DNA from: Aureimonas glaciei | Lineage (GTDB): Bacteria > Pseudomonadota > Alphaproteobacteria > Rhizobiales > Rhizobiaceae | Reading direction: 5' to 3' | Assembly (NCBI RefSeq): GCF_014643375.1 | Contig: NZ_BMJJ01000018.1 | Location: 1 to 64,000, forward strand | DNA: 64,000 nt | The notes under the pieces: generated by a model | The model's input: the letters and a program-made list of their open reading frames with translations, nothing else | Databases searched by the model: none | Told to the model about the DNA's origin: nothing | Shown: positions 16,441 through 24,419 of the stretch, one piece after another | Layout of the letters: every line of letters starts with the position of its first letter | Numbering within the stretch: the first letter of the stretch is position 1 | Position numbers and translations under genes: made by a program

Positions 16441-18435
16441 ATGGATGTACCCCTCTTCCCGCCTCGGACCGCCCTGGGCGACGCCGAAGCGAGCGCCATG
16501 GCGGGAGCCATCGCCGCCCATGACTGGTCGCGCACCGCGCTCGGCCCGAAGGCCGCCTGGCCGGCCAGCGCCGCGACGCTGGTCGCGCTGATCCTGGCGG
16601 CCAAGCAGCCCATGTTCCTGGCCTGGGGCCCGGAGCGCCTCATGATCTACAACGACGCCTACGCGCCGCTCTTGGGCACCAAGCATCCGGGCGCGCTAGG
16701 GAGACCCTTCTTCGAGGTCTGGCACGAGGCGGCCGAGAGCCTGAGACCGCTGGTCGATCGGGTTTTCGCGGGCGATGCGGACTACATGCACGATTTCCAT
16801 ATCGTCCTCGACCGCGGCGAGGGCATGAAGGATGCTTATTTCACCTTTTCCTACACGCCCGTGCGCGCCTCGGAAGGGGCGGTCGAGGGTCTCTTCTGCG
16901 CCTGCACCGAGACAACGGCGGGGGTCCTCGCCGAATCCCGGCGGCTTCTGGCTGAGGAGCGCCTGCGCGAGAGCGAGGACAACTACCGCCACGCCGTCGA
17001 GTTTAATCCGCAGGTGCCGTGGACGGCACGGCCCGACGGCATGATCGACCGAGTGTCGGACCGCTGGGCGGAGCTGACCGGGCACCAGGCTCTCGGCGCG
17101 TCCTGGGCCGACGCGATGCATCCCGACGATCGCCCCGACATGCGCAGGGCCTGGGACGCGGCCGTGGCCAGCGGCCAGCCCTACGAGATGGAACACAGGG
17201 TTTTGACCCGGGCCGGTCAGTACCGCTGGTTCATCACCCGCGCCTTTCCCCGGCACGATGCCGACGGCCGTGTGATCCGCTGGTATGGGACAACGGAGGA
17301 CATCCACGAGCGCAAGCTCGGCGAGATTCAGATGCGATCCATCCTCGCGACCGTCCCCGACGGAATGGTGGTCGTCGACGAGTTCGGCCGCATCCATTCC
17401 GCCAGCCCGACGGCCGAGCGGCTGTTCGGCTACGGGCCCGACGCCCTGGTCGGCGGCAGTCTCGCCGTCCTGCTCCCGGAGATCCTTGGCAGCGCCGGCC
17501 CGGGGCGCGCCGGCGGCGACGTCGTTGACGTCACTGGCATCGGCCCCGGCCGCACCACGATGGGCCGGCGTCAGGACGGGTCGACCGTCCTCGTCGACCT
17601 CTGCCTCGGCGAAATGACGTCCGGGACCGAGCGGCTCTTCACCTGTTTCCTGCGCGATCTGACCGAGAAGCGGGAGGCGGAGGATCGCCTGCGGGAGATC
17701 CAAGCCGAGCTCCTGCACATGTCGCGCTTCACGGCGCTCGGCGAGATGGCCTCGGCGCTGGCGCACGAGCTGAACCAGCCCCTGACGGCGATCTCGAACT
17801 ATCTCGGCGGCTGCCGAAAGCTTCTCGAGACGGCGGAGGCGCCGCTGGCCGGCGACGCCGCGGCGATCTTCGCGGACGCGATCGGCGAGGCGACGGGCCA
17901 GGCGCTGCGGGCCGGCGAAATCATCCGCTCGCTCCGCGCTTTCGTGTCCCGGGCGGACGGGCGGCGGCAGGCGACCAATCTCGGCGACCTGGTGCGGGAA
18001 TCCTGTGGGCTGGCGCTCGTCGGCTCGACCCATCTCGGCATCAGCCTGACGGTCGCCATCGGGGCCGATCTCGCCGTGCATGTCGACCGGGTGCAGATCC
18101 AGCAGGTCATCCTCAACCTGTTGCGCAACGCCACCGAGGCGATGGCGGACCGGCCGCTCCGCACCCTCGCCATCACCGCGGCATCGGTGCAGGATGGGGC
18201 GTTCAAGGAGGTGGTGATCGAGGACAGTGGTGGCGGGATCGATCCGCAGATCGCCGCCCGGCTGTTCCAGCCCTTCCAGACCACCAAGCCCAGCGGCATG
18301 GGCGTCGGTCTGTCGATCTGCCGGACCATCATCGAAGCGCATGGCGGGCGGATCCAGGCGCAGTCCCAATCCGGCCAGGGGACGACCTTCCGCTTCACGC
18401 TGCCGAAATTTGCCGAGGAGCGCCATGTCCCCTGA
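16441..18435 (+). CDS. FixL-like PAS-PAS-PAS histidine kinase lacking the haem-ligand motif
   Basis: 664 residues, no membrane segment. Three PAS-type regions are seen: one of the kind with FLAWGPERLMIYNDAY (about 30-160), a classical PAS/PAC (about 180-295, ending EDIHERK), and a third from about 298 (ILATVPDGMVVVDE). The third and the kinase core (FTALGEMASALAHELNQPL, phospho-His 442; DRVQIQQVILNLLRNATEAM) align closely with rhizobial FixL. The FixL haem pocket segment with the proximal-His RHDxY motif is replaced by LPEILGSAGPGRAGGD, so oxygen sensing by haem is unlikely. It overlaps the FixJ-like gene by 11 bases. Weak ribosome site; start chosen as the first Met of the conserved region. 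Confidence 0.9.
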   Translation: MDVPLFPPRTALGDAEASAMAGAIAAHDWSRTALGPKAAWPASAATLVALILAAKQPMFLAWGPERLMIYNDAYAPLLGTKHPGALGRPFFEVWHEAAESLRPLVDRVFAGDADYMHDFHIVLDRGEGMKDAYFTFSYTPVRASEGAVEGLFCACTETTAGVLAESRRLLAEERLRESEDNYRHAVEFNPQVPWTARPDGMIDRVSDRWAELTGHQALGASWADAMHPDDRPDMRRAWDAAVASGQPYEMEHRVLTRAGQYRWFITRAFPRHDADGRVIRWYGTTEDIHERKLGEIQMRSILATVPDGMVVVDEFGRIHSASPTAERLFGYGPDALVGGSLAVLLPEILGSAGPGRAGGDVVDVTGIGPGRTTMGRRQDGSTVLVDLCLGEMTSGTERLFTCFLRDLTEKREAEDRLREIQAELLHMSRFTALGEMASALAHELNQPLTAISNYLGGCRKLLETAEAPLAGDAAAIFADAIGEATGQALRAGEIIRSLRAFVSRADGRRQATNLGDLVRESCGLALVGSTHLGISLTVAIGADLAVHVDRVQIQQVILNLLRNATEAMADRPLRTLAITAASVQDGAFKEVVIEDSGGGIDPQIAARLFQPFQTTKPSGMGVGLSICRTIIEAHGGRIQAQSQSGQGTTFRFTLPKFAEERHVP

Positions 18436-19054
18436 ACCCCAGGTCCACGTGATCGACGACGATCCGGCGGTGCTGCGGTCGATCTCCTTTCTCCTGGCGA
18501 CCCATGGCATGCCGGTGCGGACCTATGGCTCGGGCGCCGCCTTTCTCGCCGCCCATGCCCAGGGCGTGGCGGGCTGCATCCTCAGCGACGTGCGCATGCC
18601 GGAGTTGGACGGCATCGCTCTCCTGCGCGCGCTGCGCGCGGCCGGGTCCGACCTGCCCTTCCTCGTGATGACCGGGCACGCGGACGTCGCCATGGCCATC
18701 GAGGCGATGAAGGAGGGCGCGATGGACTTCATCGAGAAGCCCTTTTGCGAGGCGACGCTGACGTCGATGGTGGCGCGCGCCCTCGCCGCCTGGCGCGTGA
18801 CGGCAGCGCGCGATGCGCGAGCCTCGACTGCACGCCGGCGCCTGGCAATGCTCAGCCAGCGCGAGCGCGAGGTGCTCGAGGCGATTGCGGCGGGGCGCGC
18901 CAGCAAGGCCATCGCCCACGACCTCGGGCTCAGCGTGCGCACCGTCGAGGTCCACCGCGCCAACATCCTGATGAAGCTCGCCGCGGACAACACGTTCGCC
19001 GCGGTGGCGATGCTGGTGGAGGCGCGGTTCGCCTCGCCGGACCAAAAGGCCTGA
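18425..19054 (+). CDS. fixJ: FixJ-like response regulator
   Basis: 209 residues: receiver domain with acidic pocket DDD near residues 11-13, phospho-Asp D55 (LSDVRMPELDG) and the conserved Lys of EKPF. A LuxR-type helix-turn-helix follows from about 145 (LSQREREVLEAIAAGRASKAIA...SVRTVEVHR). Length and arrangement are those of FixJ. It starts within the 3' end of the FixL-like kinase gene. In rhizobia FixJ phosphate activates fixK and nifA; fixK here is about 10 kb away at 7248, with no FixJ site that I can recognise in front of it. Confidence 0.92.
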   Translation: MSPEPQVHVIDDDPAVLRSISFLLATHGMPVRTYGSGAAFLAAHAQGVAGCILSDVRMPELDGIALLRALRAAGSDLPFLVMTGHADVAMAIEAMKEGAMDFIEKPFCEATLTSMVARALAAWRVTAARDARASTARRRLAMLSQREREVLEAIAAGRASKAIAHDLGLSVRTVEVHRANILMKLAADNTFAAVAMLVEARFASPDQKA

Positions 19055-19445
19055 GCGCCACAAGGCGAGAGGCCCGCTACCGCCCGATCCGGCAGGCGCA
19101 ACGGCTGGCAGACTTCGGGGCGACCGTATCGCACGCGCGTCGCGGGTCGCAGACAGGTTGGTTCGGTCCGCGGCGGAGACGGCGACGGCCCGCCGGCTGC
19201 CGTGCGAGCATCGCTCGCCAGCTTGAGCGGGCCGCCCGAGGAACGCTGCGACCGATATCGCTCTGTCAGTAAGCGATATAGATATGGACGTATATCGCCC
19301 TCCTTATGAACTATTGTCTTCCAGAAATAACTATCAAATCAACGTCGACTACCTTGATGCCGCCTAGCTCCAAGATTATCTCAAGTGTATATCACGGTTT
19401 TTTAACCTGCCGCCTGTAATTTTCGGAAAACAAAAGGAGTCCGGC
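19055..19445. other. Intergenic region before the stressosome operon (391 bases)
   Basis: The first 200 bases are GC-rich with no plausible gene. From about 19255 it turns AT-rich and contains an inverted repeat (19255-19279) and probably the promoter of the cheY-mcp-rsb operon. I see no coding region. Confidence 0.55.
19255..19279. promoter_or_regulatory. Inverted repeat upstream of the cheY-mcp-rsb operon
   Basis: ATATCGCT (19255-19262) and AGCGATAT (19272-19279) form an 8-bp perfect dyad with a 9-base spacer, about 170 bases before the operon's first start codon. Part of it (CGATATC, then AGTAAGCGA) recurs at 36018-36040 upstream of the facing chemosensory operon. A regulator-binding site is a plausible reading; a terminator is less likely because no U-tract follows. 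Confidence 0.4.
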
Positions 19446-19817
19446 ATGGCGACGATACTACTGGTTGACGATTCCCCCACCATATTGTCGAGCATGTCGG
19501 CGATCTTGCGCAAGGCGGGATATGCGACCGAGTCTGCGCCCAATGCCCAGGCCGCCATCGACAAGGTCTCGCAGGGGCTGGCGCCGAAACTGGTGATCAC
19601 CGACTACCACATGCCCGGCATGCACGGGGTCGAGTTGATCGGCAAGCTCCGGCGGCTGGGCCCGACCCGCTTCACCCCGATGCTGGTGCTGACGACCGAC
19701 TCGCAGCCCGAAAAGCGCAGCCAGGCCAAGGCGGCCGGCGCGACCGGCTGGCTGGTCAAGCCGGTCGACCCGGCCTCCCTGCTCCAAGTCGTCCGCCAAC
19801 TGGTTCCGGTGGCATAA
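19446..19817 (+). CDS. CheY-like single-domain response regulator
   Basis: 123 residues, one receiver domain with D8/D9, phospho-Asp D53 ([11 protein letters not shown]), Thr of the switch (VLTTDS) and Lys of VKPVDP. There is no output domain, so it acts by protein contact as CheY does. AAGGAG precedes the ATG. Its stop and the next start overlap as TAATG (19815-19819), which couples it to the receptor-like gene. It heads the operon that continues into the stressosome genes. The partner kinase could be CheA (26488) or the kinase at 24376. Confidence 0.9.
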   Translation: MATILLVDDSPTILSSMSAILRKAGYATESAPNAQAAIDKVSQGLAPKLVITDYHMPGMHGVELIGKLRRLGPTRFTPMLVLTTDSQPEKRSQAKAAGATGWLVKPVDPASLLQVVRQLVPVA

Positions 19818-21151
19818 TGTCGGCCGTCGCCTTCCGGCGGCGCCCAGGAGAGCGGCCGTCGTCCCTCGCCAGCGTGCTGACGCAAACGGCCGGCGCCGAC
19901 CTCTGGCGCTTCCTGCCCGTGCTCGCTGCGGGCGTTGCGTCGGTTCTGCTTCACCCCCAGCTGCCGGCGGCAGTTCAGCCCTGGCTGGGCGCCGTCACCT
20001 GCCTCGTCGGCGCCGCGACCGTCTGGCGCCGGCGCCCTGCCCTCGCGCTGCCGGGGCCGGTGGTCGCGTCGAGCCCCGCTCCCGCAGTCGAGCCCGCCGT
20101 CGCCGATGGGAGCGAGGCGCCGGGACGCCGAGACTTCGCCGCGCCGGTGCTTCCAGCGACCCAGGCGCCCCCCGTCGCGCTCGACCGCGTGCTCGACGAT
20201 CTCTGGTCGCACTCGGTTTACACCGACATCCTGTGCAAGCAGATGGATGGCGTCACCGATGTCGGCGAGAAGGCGGCGGCGCGGCTGATGACGGGCCTCA
20301 CGGCGGTGGATGACCAGATCACCAGCCTGATGCGCTTCATCGAGCAGTCCGGATCGAACGAACGGGTCACCGGCATCGTCCGGGAGATCGAGGCCCAGAT
20401 CGAGACGTCGCGGCGGATGCTGGACGAGTTCGTCGCGCAGCAGCGGCTGGAGGCGAAAGCCAGCGGGATCCAGCGGGGAAAGATCGTCGCGGAAACCAGG
20501 CAGACGATCGGCGCCCTGGCCGGCATCACGGAGATCGCCCGGCAGACCTCCATGCTGTCGATCAACGTGTCGATCGAGGCCGCCCGTGTCGGCGAGCACG
20601 GCCGCGGCTTCATGGTCATCGGGCAGGAAATCCGCAAGCTCGCCGCCGAGGTGCATCAGCTGTCGCAGCAGATCAACGCCAGTGTCGAGGCGCTGACGAC
20701 CACCGTGACCGACGGCCTGGAGCAGCACAAGCAAGCGCGTGAAAGGCTGGAACAGGAGTCGATGACCAGCATCGTATCGGCACTGGACTCGCTGACCGAG
20801 AACGTCACGACGCTTCTCGCCCACCAGCGCGACGTCTTGGGCAAGGTGGAGCAGGGAAACGTTTCCATTGCCGAGCCGATCATGGAGATGATGGCCAGCA
20901 TGCAGTTTCAGGACATCAACCGCCAGCAGATCGAGCAGCTGGTGTTCATGGCCCAGACCGTCGAGGAACACCTGTCTCTCACCCGTTCCCAGCTGGAGTC
21001 GCAGCTGGCCATCGAAGATGAAACGCCACTTTCGGAAAAGCTCGACGCGCTATTTGACAGTTACGTCATGGACAGCCAGCGTCAGGGACACCTATCCGCC
21101 AGTGGCCATGACAATTCGGCCTCCCCTGTCATGAACATCCAGCTGTTCTGA
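19817..21151 (+). CDS. Methyl-accepting chemotaxis-like signalling protein
   Basis: 444 residues. Two hydrophobic segments close to the N-terminus (about 30-47 and 55-72) suggest a membrane hairpin with almost no periplasmic loop. The cytoplasmic part has a receptor signalling tip in divergent form ([17 protein letters not shown], then [19 protein letters not shown], residues ~235-280) and ends with a helix containing [14 protein letters not shown]. The FQDxxRQ motif is seen in a set of atypical receptors and CheZ-like helices. Because there is no ligand domain, it may sense membrane or cytoplasmic state. It is translationally coupled to cheY and followed by a second receiver gene. Confidence 0.85.
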   Translation: MSAVAFRRRPGERPSSLASVLTQTAGADLWRFLPVLAAGVASVLLHPQLPAAVQPWLGAVTCLVGAATVWRRRPALALPGPVVASSPAPAVEPAVADGSEAPGRRDFAAPVLPATQAPPVALDRVLDDLWSHSVYTDILCKQMDGVTDVGEKAAARLMTGLTAVDDQITSLMRFIEQSGSNERVTGIVREIEAQIETSRRMLDEFVAQQRLEAKASGIQRGKIVAETRQTIGALAGITEIARQTSMLSINVSIEAARVGEHGRGFMVIGQEIRKLAAEVHQLSQQINASVEALTTTVTDGLEQHKQARERLEQESMTSIVSALDSLTENVTTLLAHQRDVLGKVEQGNVSIAEPIMEMMASMQFQDINRQQIEQLVFMAQTVEEHLSLTRSQLESQLAIEDETPLSEKLDALFDSYVMDSQRQGHLSASGHDNSASPVMNIQLF

Positions 21152-21204
21152 TTGGGCCGCTGAAAATATAAACGGATCATATTACGGATGGATTGGTAAA
21201 GTCG

Positions 21205-21609
21205 ATGTCGGCAATCCTTCTTGTGGAAGATTCGCACCTTGTCCGAGCAACATTGCATAAATTCCTGGCGAGGGAAGGTCATGACGTGACCGACTGCGCC
21301 AGCGGAGACGAGGCGACCCAGCTTCTGAAGCAGGGGCGCTTCGATCTGGTGGTGGCCGATCTGTGGATGCAGGGGGGCGACGGCCTGCAATTCATCCGGC
21401 AGGCGCGCGCATCGGGAAACGCCGTGCCCATCATCGCGATCACCGGGGGTGATCCGCGGTCGCCGATCGCCAATTCGGCGAAGGCTGCCGGCGAGGCCGG
21501 GGCCGACAGGGTCCTGATGAAACCATTTGCAAAAACGACGTTGACGAGCCTCGTCGGCGAACTTCTCGAGGGGCAAAATCGCATGGAAGGTCACGGCATT
21601 GGTCTCTAG
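21205..21609 (+). CDS. Single-domain response regulator
   Basis: 134 residues from the ATG at 21205 (MSAILLVEDS); a TTG four codons upstream is also in frame. Receiver features are E8/D9, phospho-Asp D52 (VADLWMQGGDG), Thr in AITGGDP and Lys in MKPFAK. The usual Met-Pro after the Asp is changed to Trp-Met. No output domain is visible. Its end overlaps the rsbR start by 11 bases, tying it to the stressosome genes. It is a candidate phosphorylation target for the kinase that ends this operon (24376). Confidence 0.88.
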   Translation: MSAILLVEDSHLVRATLHKFLAREGHDVTDCASGDEATQLLKQGRFDLVVADLWMQGGDGLQFIRQARASGNAVPIIAITGGDPRSPIANSAKAAGEAGADRVLMKPFAKTTLTSLVGELLEGQNRMEGHGIGL

Positions 21610-22486
21610 GGATGCAGGCAATCTCGGTCAGATTCTGGCCGGTCGCCGATCGGACGTCATCGGCGCGTGGCAGGTCTGCGCGGCGGGGCTTCTGGCCCAA
21701 CGCTCGGACCTGCCGAAAATCGGCAGCCTGTTGCGCACCGAGGCGGCCGAAGTGATTTCGGAACTGATCCGCTATCTCGTCGTCGACGAGGACGAGGCGG
21801 AAAGGGCCGGCAGCGATCACCGCGCCACCCTGACGGCGCTGGCCAGCCGCGTCAGCGCGGCGCATGCGCGGGAGGGCCTGTCGGCCGGCGAGACCCTTTT
21901 GTTCATGCTGTCCTTCCGCGATGCGCTGCTGCCCTTCATCGTCGAGGCCTTCGCGTCCGACGGCGCCCGCCTGACGGCCGAGTTGCGGCGCGTGTCCGGC
22001 ATCGTCGACCGGCTGTCCATCGAGGCGGCCGAAGCCCACACCACGGCCCGCGAGCGGCTGATCGAACGGCAGAGCCGGGCAATCCTGGATCTGTCCACGC
22101 CGATCCTGCAGATCTGGCCGCAGATCCTGCTCTTGCCGCTCGTCGGCGTCGTCGACACACGGCGCTCTCAGCAGGTGATGGAAGATCTCCTGACCTCGAT
22201 CGCCCGTGAGCGCGCCCTCGTGGCGATTCTCGACGTGACCGGCGTGCCGATCATCGACACCCGCGTCGCCTTGCATCTGACCAAGACGGTGGGCGCGGCC
22301 AACATGCTGGGGGCGCAGGTCATTCTCACCGGCATCAGCCCGGATGCCGCTCAGACCCTGGTCAAGCTGGATGTCGACCTGCGCGGGATGCACACGCGCG
22401 GCACCCTTCACAACGGGCTCATCGAGGCGCTCCGGATGCTGGGGCAGCGGGTCGGGCAGTCGGTGGCGCGATCGGCGCTGGCATGA
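21599..22486 (+). CDS. rsbR: Stressosome sensor-scaffold protein, RsbR-like
   Basis: 295 residues. The N-terminal half (about 10-150) is all helical, as in the globin-fold sensor domains of RsbR proteins, but without an obvious haem His pattern I can assign. A linker leads to a C-terminal STAS domain (about 165-285) with LDVTGVPIIDT (Thr 221, the site equivalent to the phosphorylated residue of RsbR) and a second Thr in DAAQTLVKL. The start appears to be TTG at 21599, overlapping the receiver gene; no ATG is available before the conserved region. Its stop overlaps rsbS by ATGA. It would build the stressosome shell together with RsbS. Confidence 0.88.
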   Translation: MVSRDAGNLGQILAGRRSDVIGAWQVCAAGLLAQRSDLPKIGSLLRTEAAEVISELIRYLVVDEDEAERAGSDHRATLTALASRVSAAHAREGLSAGETLLFMLSFRDALLPFIVEAFASDGARLTAELRRVSGIVDRLSIEAAEAHTTARERLIERQSRAILDLSTPILQIWPQILLLPLVGVVDTRRSQQVMEDLLTSIARERALVAILDVTGVPIIDTRVALHLTKTVGAANMLGAQVILTGISPDAAQTLVKLDVDLRGMHTRGTLHNGLIEALRMLGQRVGQSVARSALA

Positions 22487-22869
22487 GCCGCGTCCCGATC
22501 CTGCGGCTGGGGCGTATCCTCCTGGCATCGATCCAGTTCGACCTGACGGACGATCAGGTCCTCTTGCTGCAGGAGGACATCCTCGCCCTCATCAGCAGGG
22601 GCAAGGCGGACGGGATCGTCCTCGACGTCACCGGGCTCGACGTCATCGACTCCTATGTTGCCCGCGCCCTGAACGAGACGACGCGCATGGTACGCCTGAT
22701 CGGCGGCGAGGTCGTATTGACGGGAATGCAGCCCATCGTGGCCCTGACCCTCGTCGAGATCGGCCGCGAGATCATCGGGATCGACGCGGCGATAGATCTG
22801 GAGGCCGGCGTCGAGAAGCTGCGCAACGTGCTTCGTGAGAGGGATGAAGACCTCCCTCGGTCTGCCTGA
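22483..22869 (+). CDS. rsbS: Stressosome STAS protein, RsbS-like
   Basis: 128 residues, a single STAS domain. LDVTGLDVIDSYVARAL carries Ser 57 at the place of the RsbS serine that is phosphorylated by RsbT. The protein starts MSRVPILRLGRILLASI, as RsbS proteins do with a short strand before the STAS core. It is coupled to rsbR (ATGA at 22483) and sits before two RsbT-type kinases, the classical R-S-T order. In established stressosomes, phosphorylation of this protein releases RsbT. Confidence 0.92.
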   Translation: MSRVPILRLGRILLASIQFDLTDDQVLLLQEDILALISRGKADGIVLDVTGLDVIDSYVARALNETTRMVRLIGGEVVLTGMQPIVALTLVEIGREIIGIDAAIDLEAGVEKLRNVLRERDEDLPRSA

Positions 22870-23020
22870 GCGCGGCGGTGGCGCCGCGTCCATGCCGGTT
22901 CGATGGACTGCCGAGGCGTCGGCGAGCGAAGGCGGAACCGGATGTCGGAAACGGAAGCATGAAGTCGATGCCCTCCCCCCTCACAGCTTCGCCCCTTGCC
23001 GGCGGCACGGGGGATGGCGG

Positions 23021-23440
23021 ATGTTTGCCATGACCACGCCCTTCTTCATGACGATGGCGATCTCGGGCCAGGCGGATGTCATCGCGGCGCGACAGGCCGG
23101 CCGGGATCTGGCGCGCGCGATGGGCTTTCGCATCGTCGACCAGACGCGCCTGGCCACCGCGATCTCGGAGCTGGCCCGCAACACGCTGCAGCACGGGCTG
23201 CGCGGCCATTGCCAGATCTGCGAGGAGACCGAGCCCGACGGAACCCGCACCATCCGCGTCGTGGTCTCGGACGAGGGTCCCGGGATCGCGGATGTCGACG
23301 CCGCGCTTCAGCCGGGCTTTACGACCGGCAAGGGTCTGGGTCTCGGGCTTCCGGCGGTCGAGCGGCTGACCGATCACCTCCTCATCGACAGCAATCCCGG
23401 CCGGACGGTGATCCAGATCACCATGAGCCTGAGACCGTGA
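23021..23440 (+). CDS. rsbT: RsbT-like serine/threonine kinase (first copy)
   Basis: 139 residues from the ATG at 23021 (MFAMTTPFFM); other Met codons at 23030 and 23048 are possible. It is a GHKL-type ATPase with the anti-sigma-kinase layout: N-box TAISELARNTLQHG, G1 box DEGPGI, glycine loop GLGLGLP. The N-terminal ISGQADVIAARQAGRDLAR matches RsbT. An insert QICEETEPDGTRT in the middle makes it slightly longer than usual RsbT. The gap of about 150 bases after rsbS is the longest within this operon. It should phosphorylate RsbR/RsbS and, once free, contact an RsbU_N-type partner. Confidence 0.88.
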   Translation: MFAMTTPFFMTMAISGQADVIAARQAGRDLARAMGFRIVDQTRLATAISELARNTLQHGLRGHCQICEETEPDGTRTIRVVVSDEGPGIADVDAALQPGFTTGKGLGLGLPAVERLTDHLLIDSNPGRTVIQITMSLRP

Positions 23441-23841
23441 GCGACAGGCTGATGATGACGATCCTCGACGAAATCGACGTCGCCGACGTTCGCCGCCAGG
23501 CGCGCGATTTCGCCTTGGCGCTCGGCTTCCGCAGCGCCGCCTCCTATCGCCTGGCCACGGCCGTATCGGAACTGGCCCACAATCTGCATTTTCACGCCTA
23601 TCCCGGCGGCTCGATCCGCCTCAGCCGACTGGCCGAGGACGACCGGATCGGCATCGAGATCGTGGCGCTGGATGCAGGGCCGGGCATTCCCGACCTCGGC
23701 CTCGCCATGCGCGACGGCTATTCCACCAATCGGGGCCTCGGGGCGGGCCTGCCCGGCGTGTTGCGGCTCGCCGACGACTTCGCCATCGAATCCGAGACCG
23801 GCACCGGCACGCGGGTGACCGCGACGTTCTGGCGCCCATGA
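23437..23841 (+). CDS. RsbT-like serine/threonine kinase (second copy)
   Basis: 134 residues from a GTG at 23437 that overlaps the stop of the first copy (GTGA); an ATG at 23452 would shorten it by five residues. It resembles RsbT strongly: ATAVSELAHNLHFHA N-box, DAGPGIPDL, and GLGAGLPGVLRLADDF. At the glycine loop it is closer to Bacillus RsbT than the first copy. Tandem RsbT-type kinases suggest separate jobs, one serving the stressosome and one a downstream partner, or RsbT/RsbW-like antagonism. Its stop overlaps rsbX by ATGA. Confidence 0.88.
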   Translation: MSDRLMMTILDEIDVADVRRQARDFALALGFRSAASYRLATAVSELAHNLHFHAYPGGSIRLSRLAEDDRIGIEIVALDAGPGIPDLGLAMRDGYSTNRGLGAGLPGVLRLADDFAIESETGTGTRVTATFWRP

Positions 23842-24419
23842 TCGTCGGCGCCCACCGCATCGCCAAGCACGCGGGCGAACCCTGCGGCGACGCCTTCACC
23901 TGGTGGCAGGAGAAGCAGATCTGGTCGGTCTGTCTGGTCGATGGCCTGGGCCACGGCGCCGAGGCGGCCCGTGCGTCCGAGCGCGCCATCGTCGAGGCCG
24001 AGGCCGATCGCAGCCTGCCGGCCGAGGAGATCATCGGCTCGGTCGATCAGGCCATCCGCAACAGCCGGGGTGCGGCCATGTCGGTGGTGCAGTTCGACAC
24101 CGGCTGCCGGACCCTGCGCTTTGCCGGTGTCGGCAATGTCCGCATGGCGCTTTTCCGGGCCGGTGAGGTGTTTCGCTACGAGGGGAGCCCGGGGATCGTC
24201 GGGACCGGCATCCGGCGCCCGGCGCCCGAAACCGCGGCATGGCGCGACGGCGATGCCGTGCTGCTGTGGACCGACGGGCTCCCGGCGCGGCTGGACGTCG
24301 AGCAGCTCTTCCTGACGGGCTCGCCTGCCGACATCGCGAGGCACCTGGCGATGTCCCCCGACCGCCGGCCGGACGATGTCGGCGTGGTCTGTTGCTTCCT
24401 CGGGGAAGAACCATGCTGA
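23838..24419 (+). CDS. rsbX: RsbX-like PP2C-family phosphatase
   Basis: 193 residues, a minimal SpoIIE/PP2C phosphatase. Metal-binding aspartates are visible in DAFTWW, CLVDGLGHGAEAA (motif 2), LLWTDGL and RRPDDVGVV. It has no sensor domain, which fits RsbX, the enzyme that removes phosphate from RsbR and RsbS and resets the stressosome. It lies immediately after the kinases and overlaps the following histidine kinase frame. Confidence 0.9.
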   Translation: MIVGAHRIAKHAGEPCGDAFTWWQEKQIWSVCLVDGLGHGAEAARASERAIVEAEADRSLPAEEIIGSVDQAIRNSRGAAMSVVQFDTGCRTLRFAGVGNVRMALFRAGEVFRYEGSPGIVGTGIRRPAPETAAWRDGDAVLLWTDGLPARLDVEQLFLTGSPADIARHLAMSPDRRPDDVGVVCCFLGEEPC

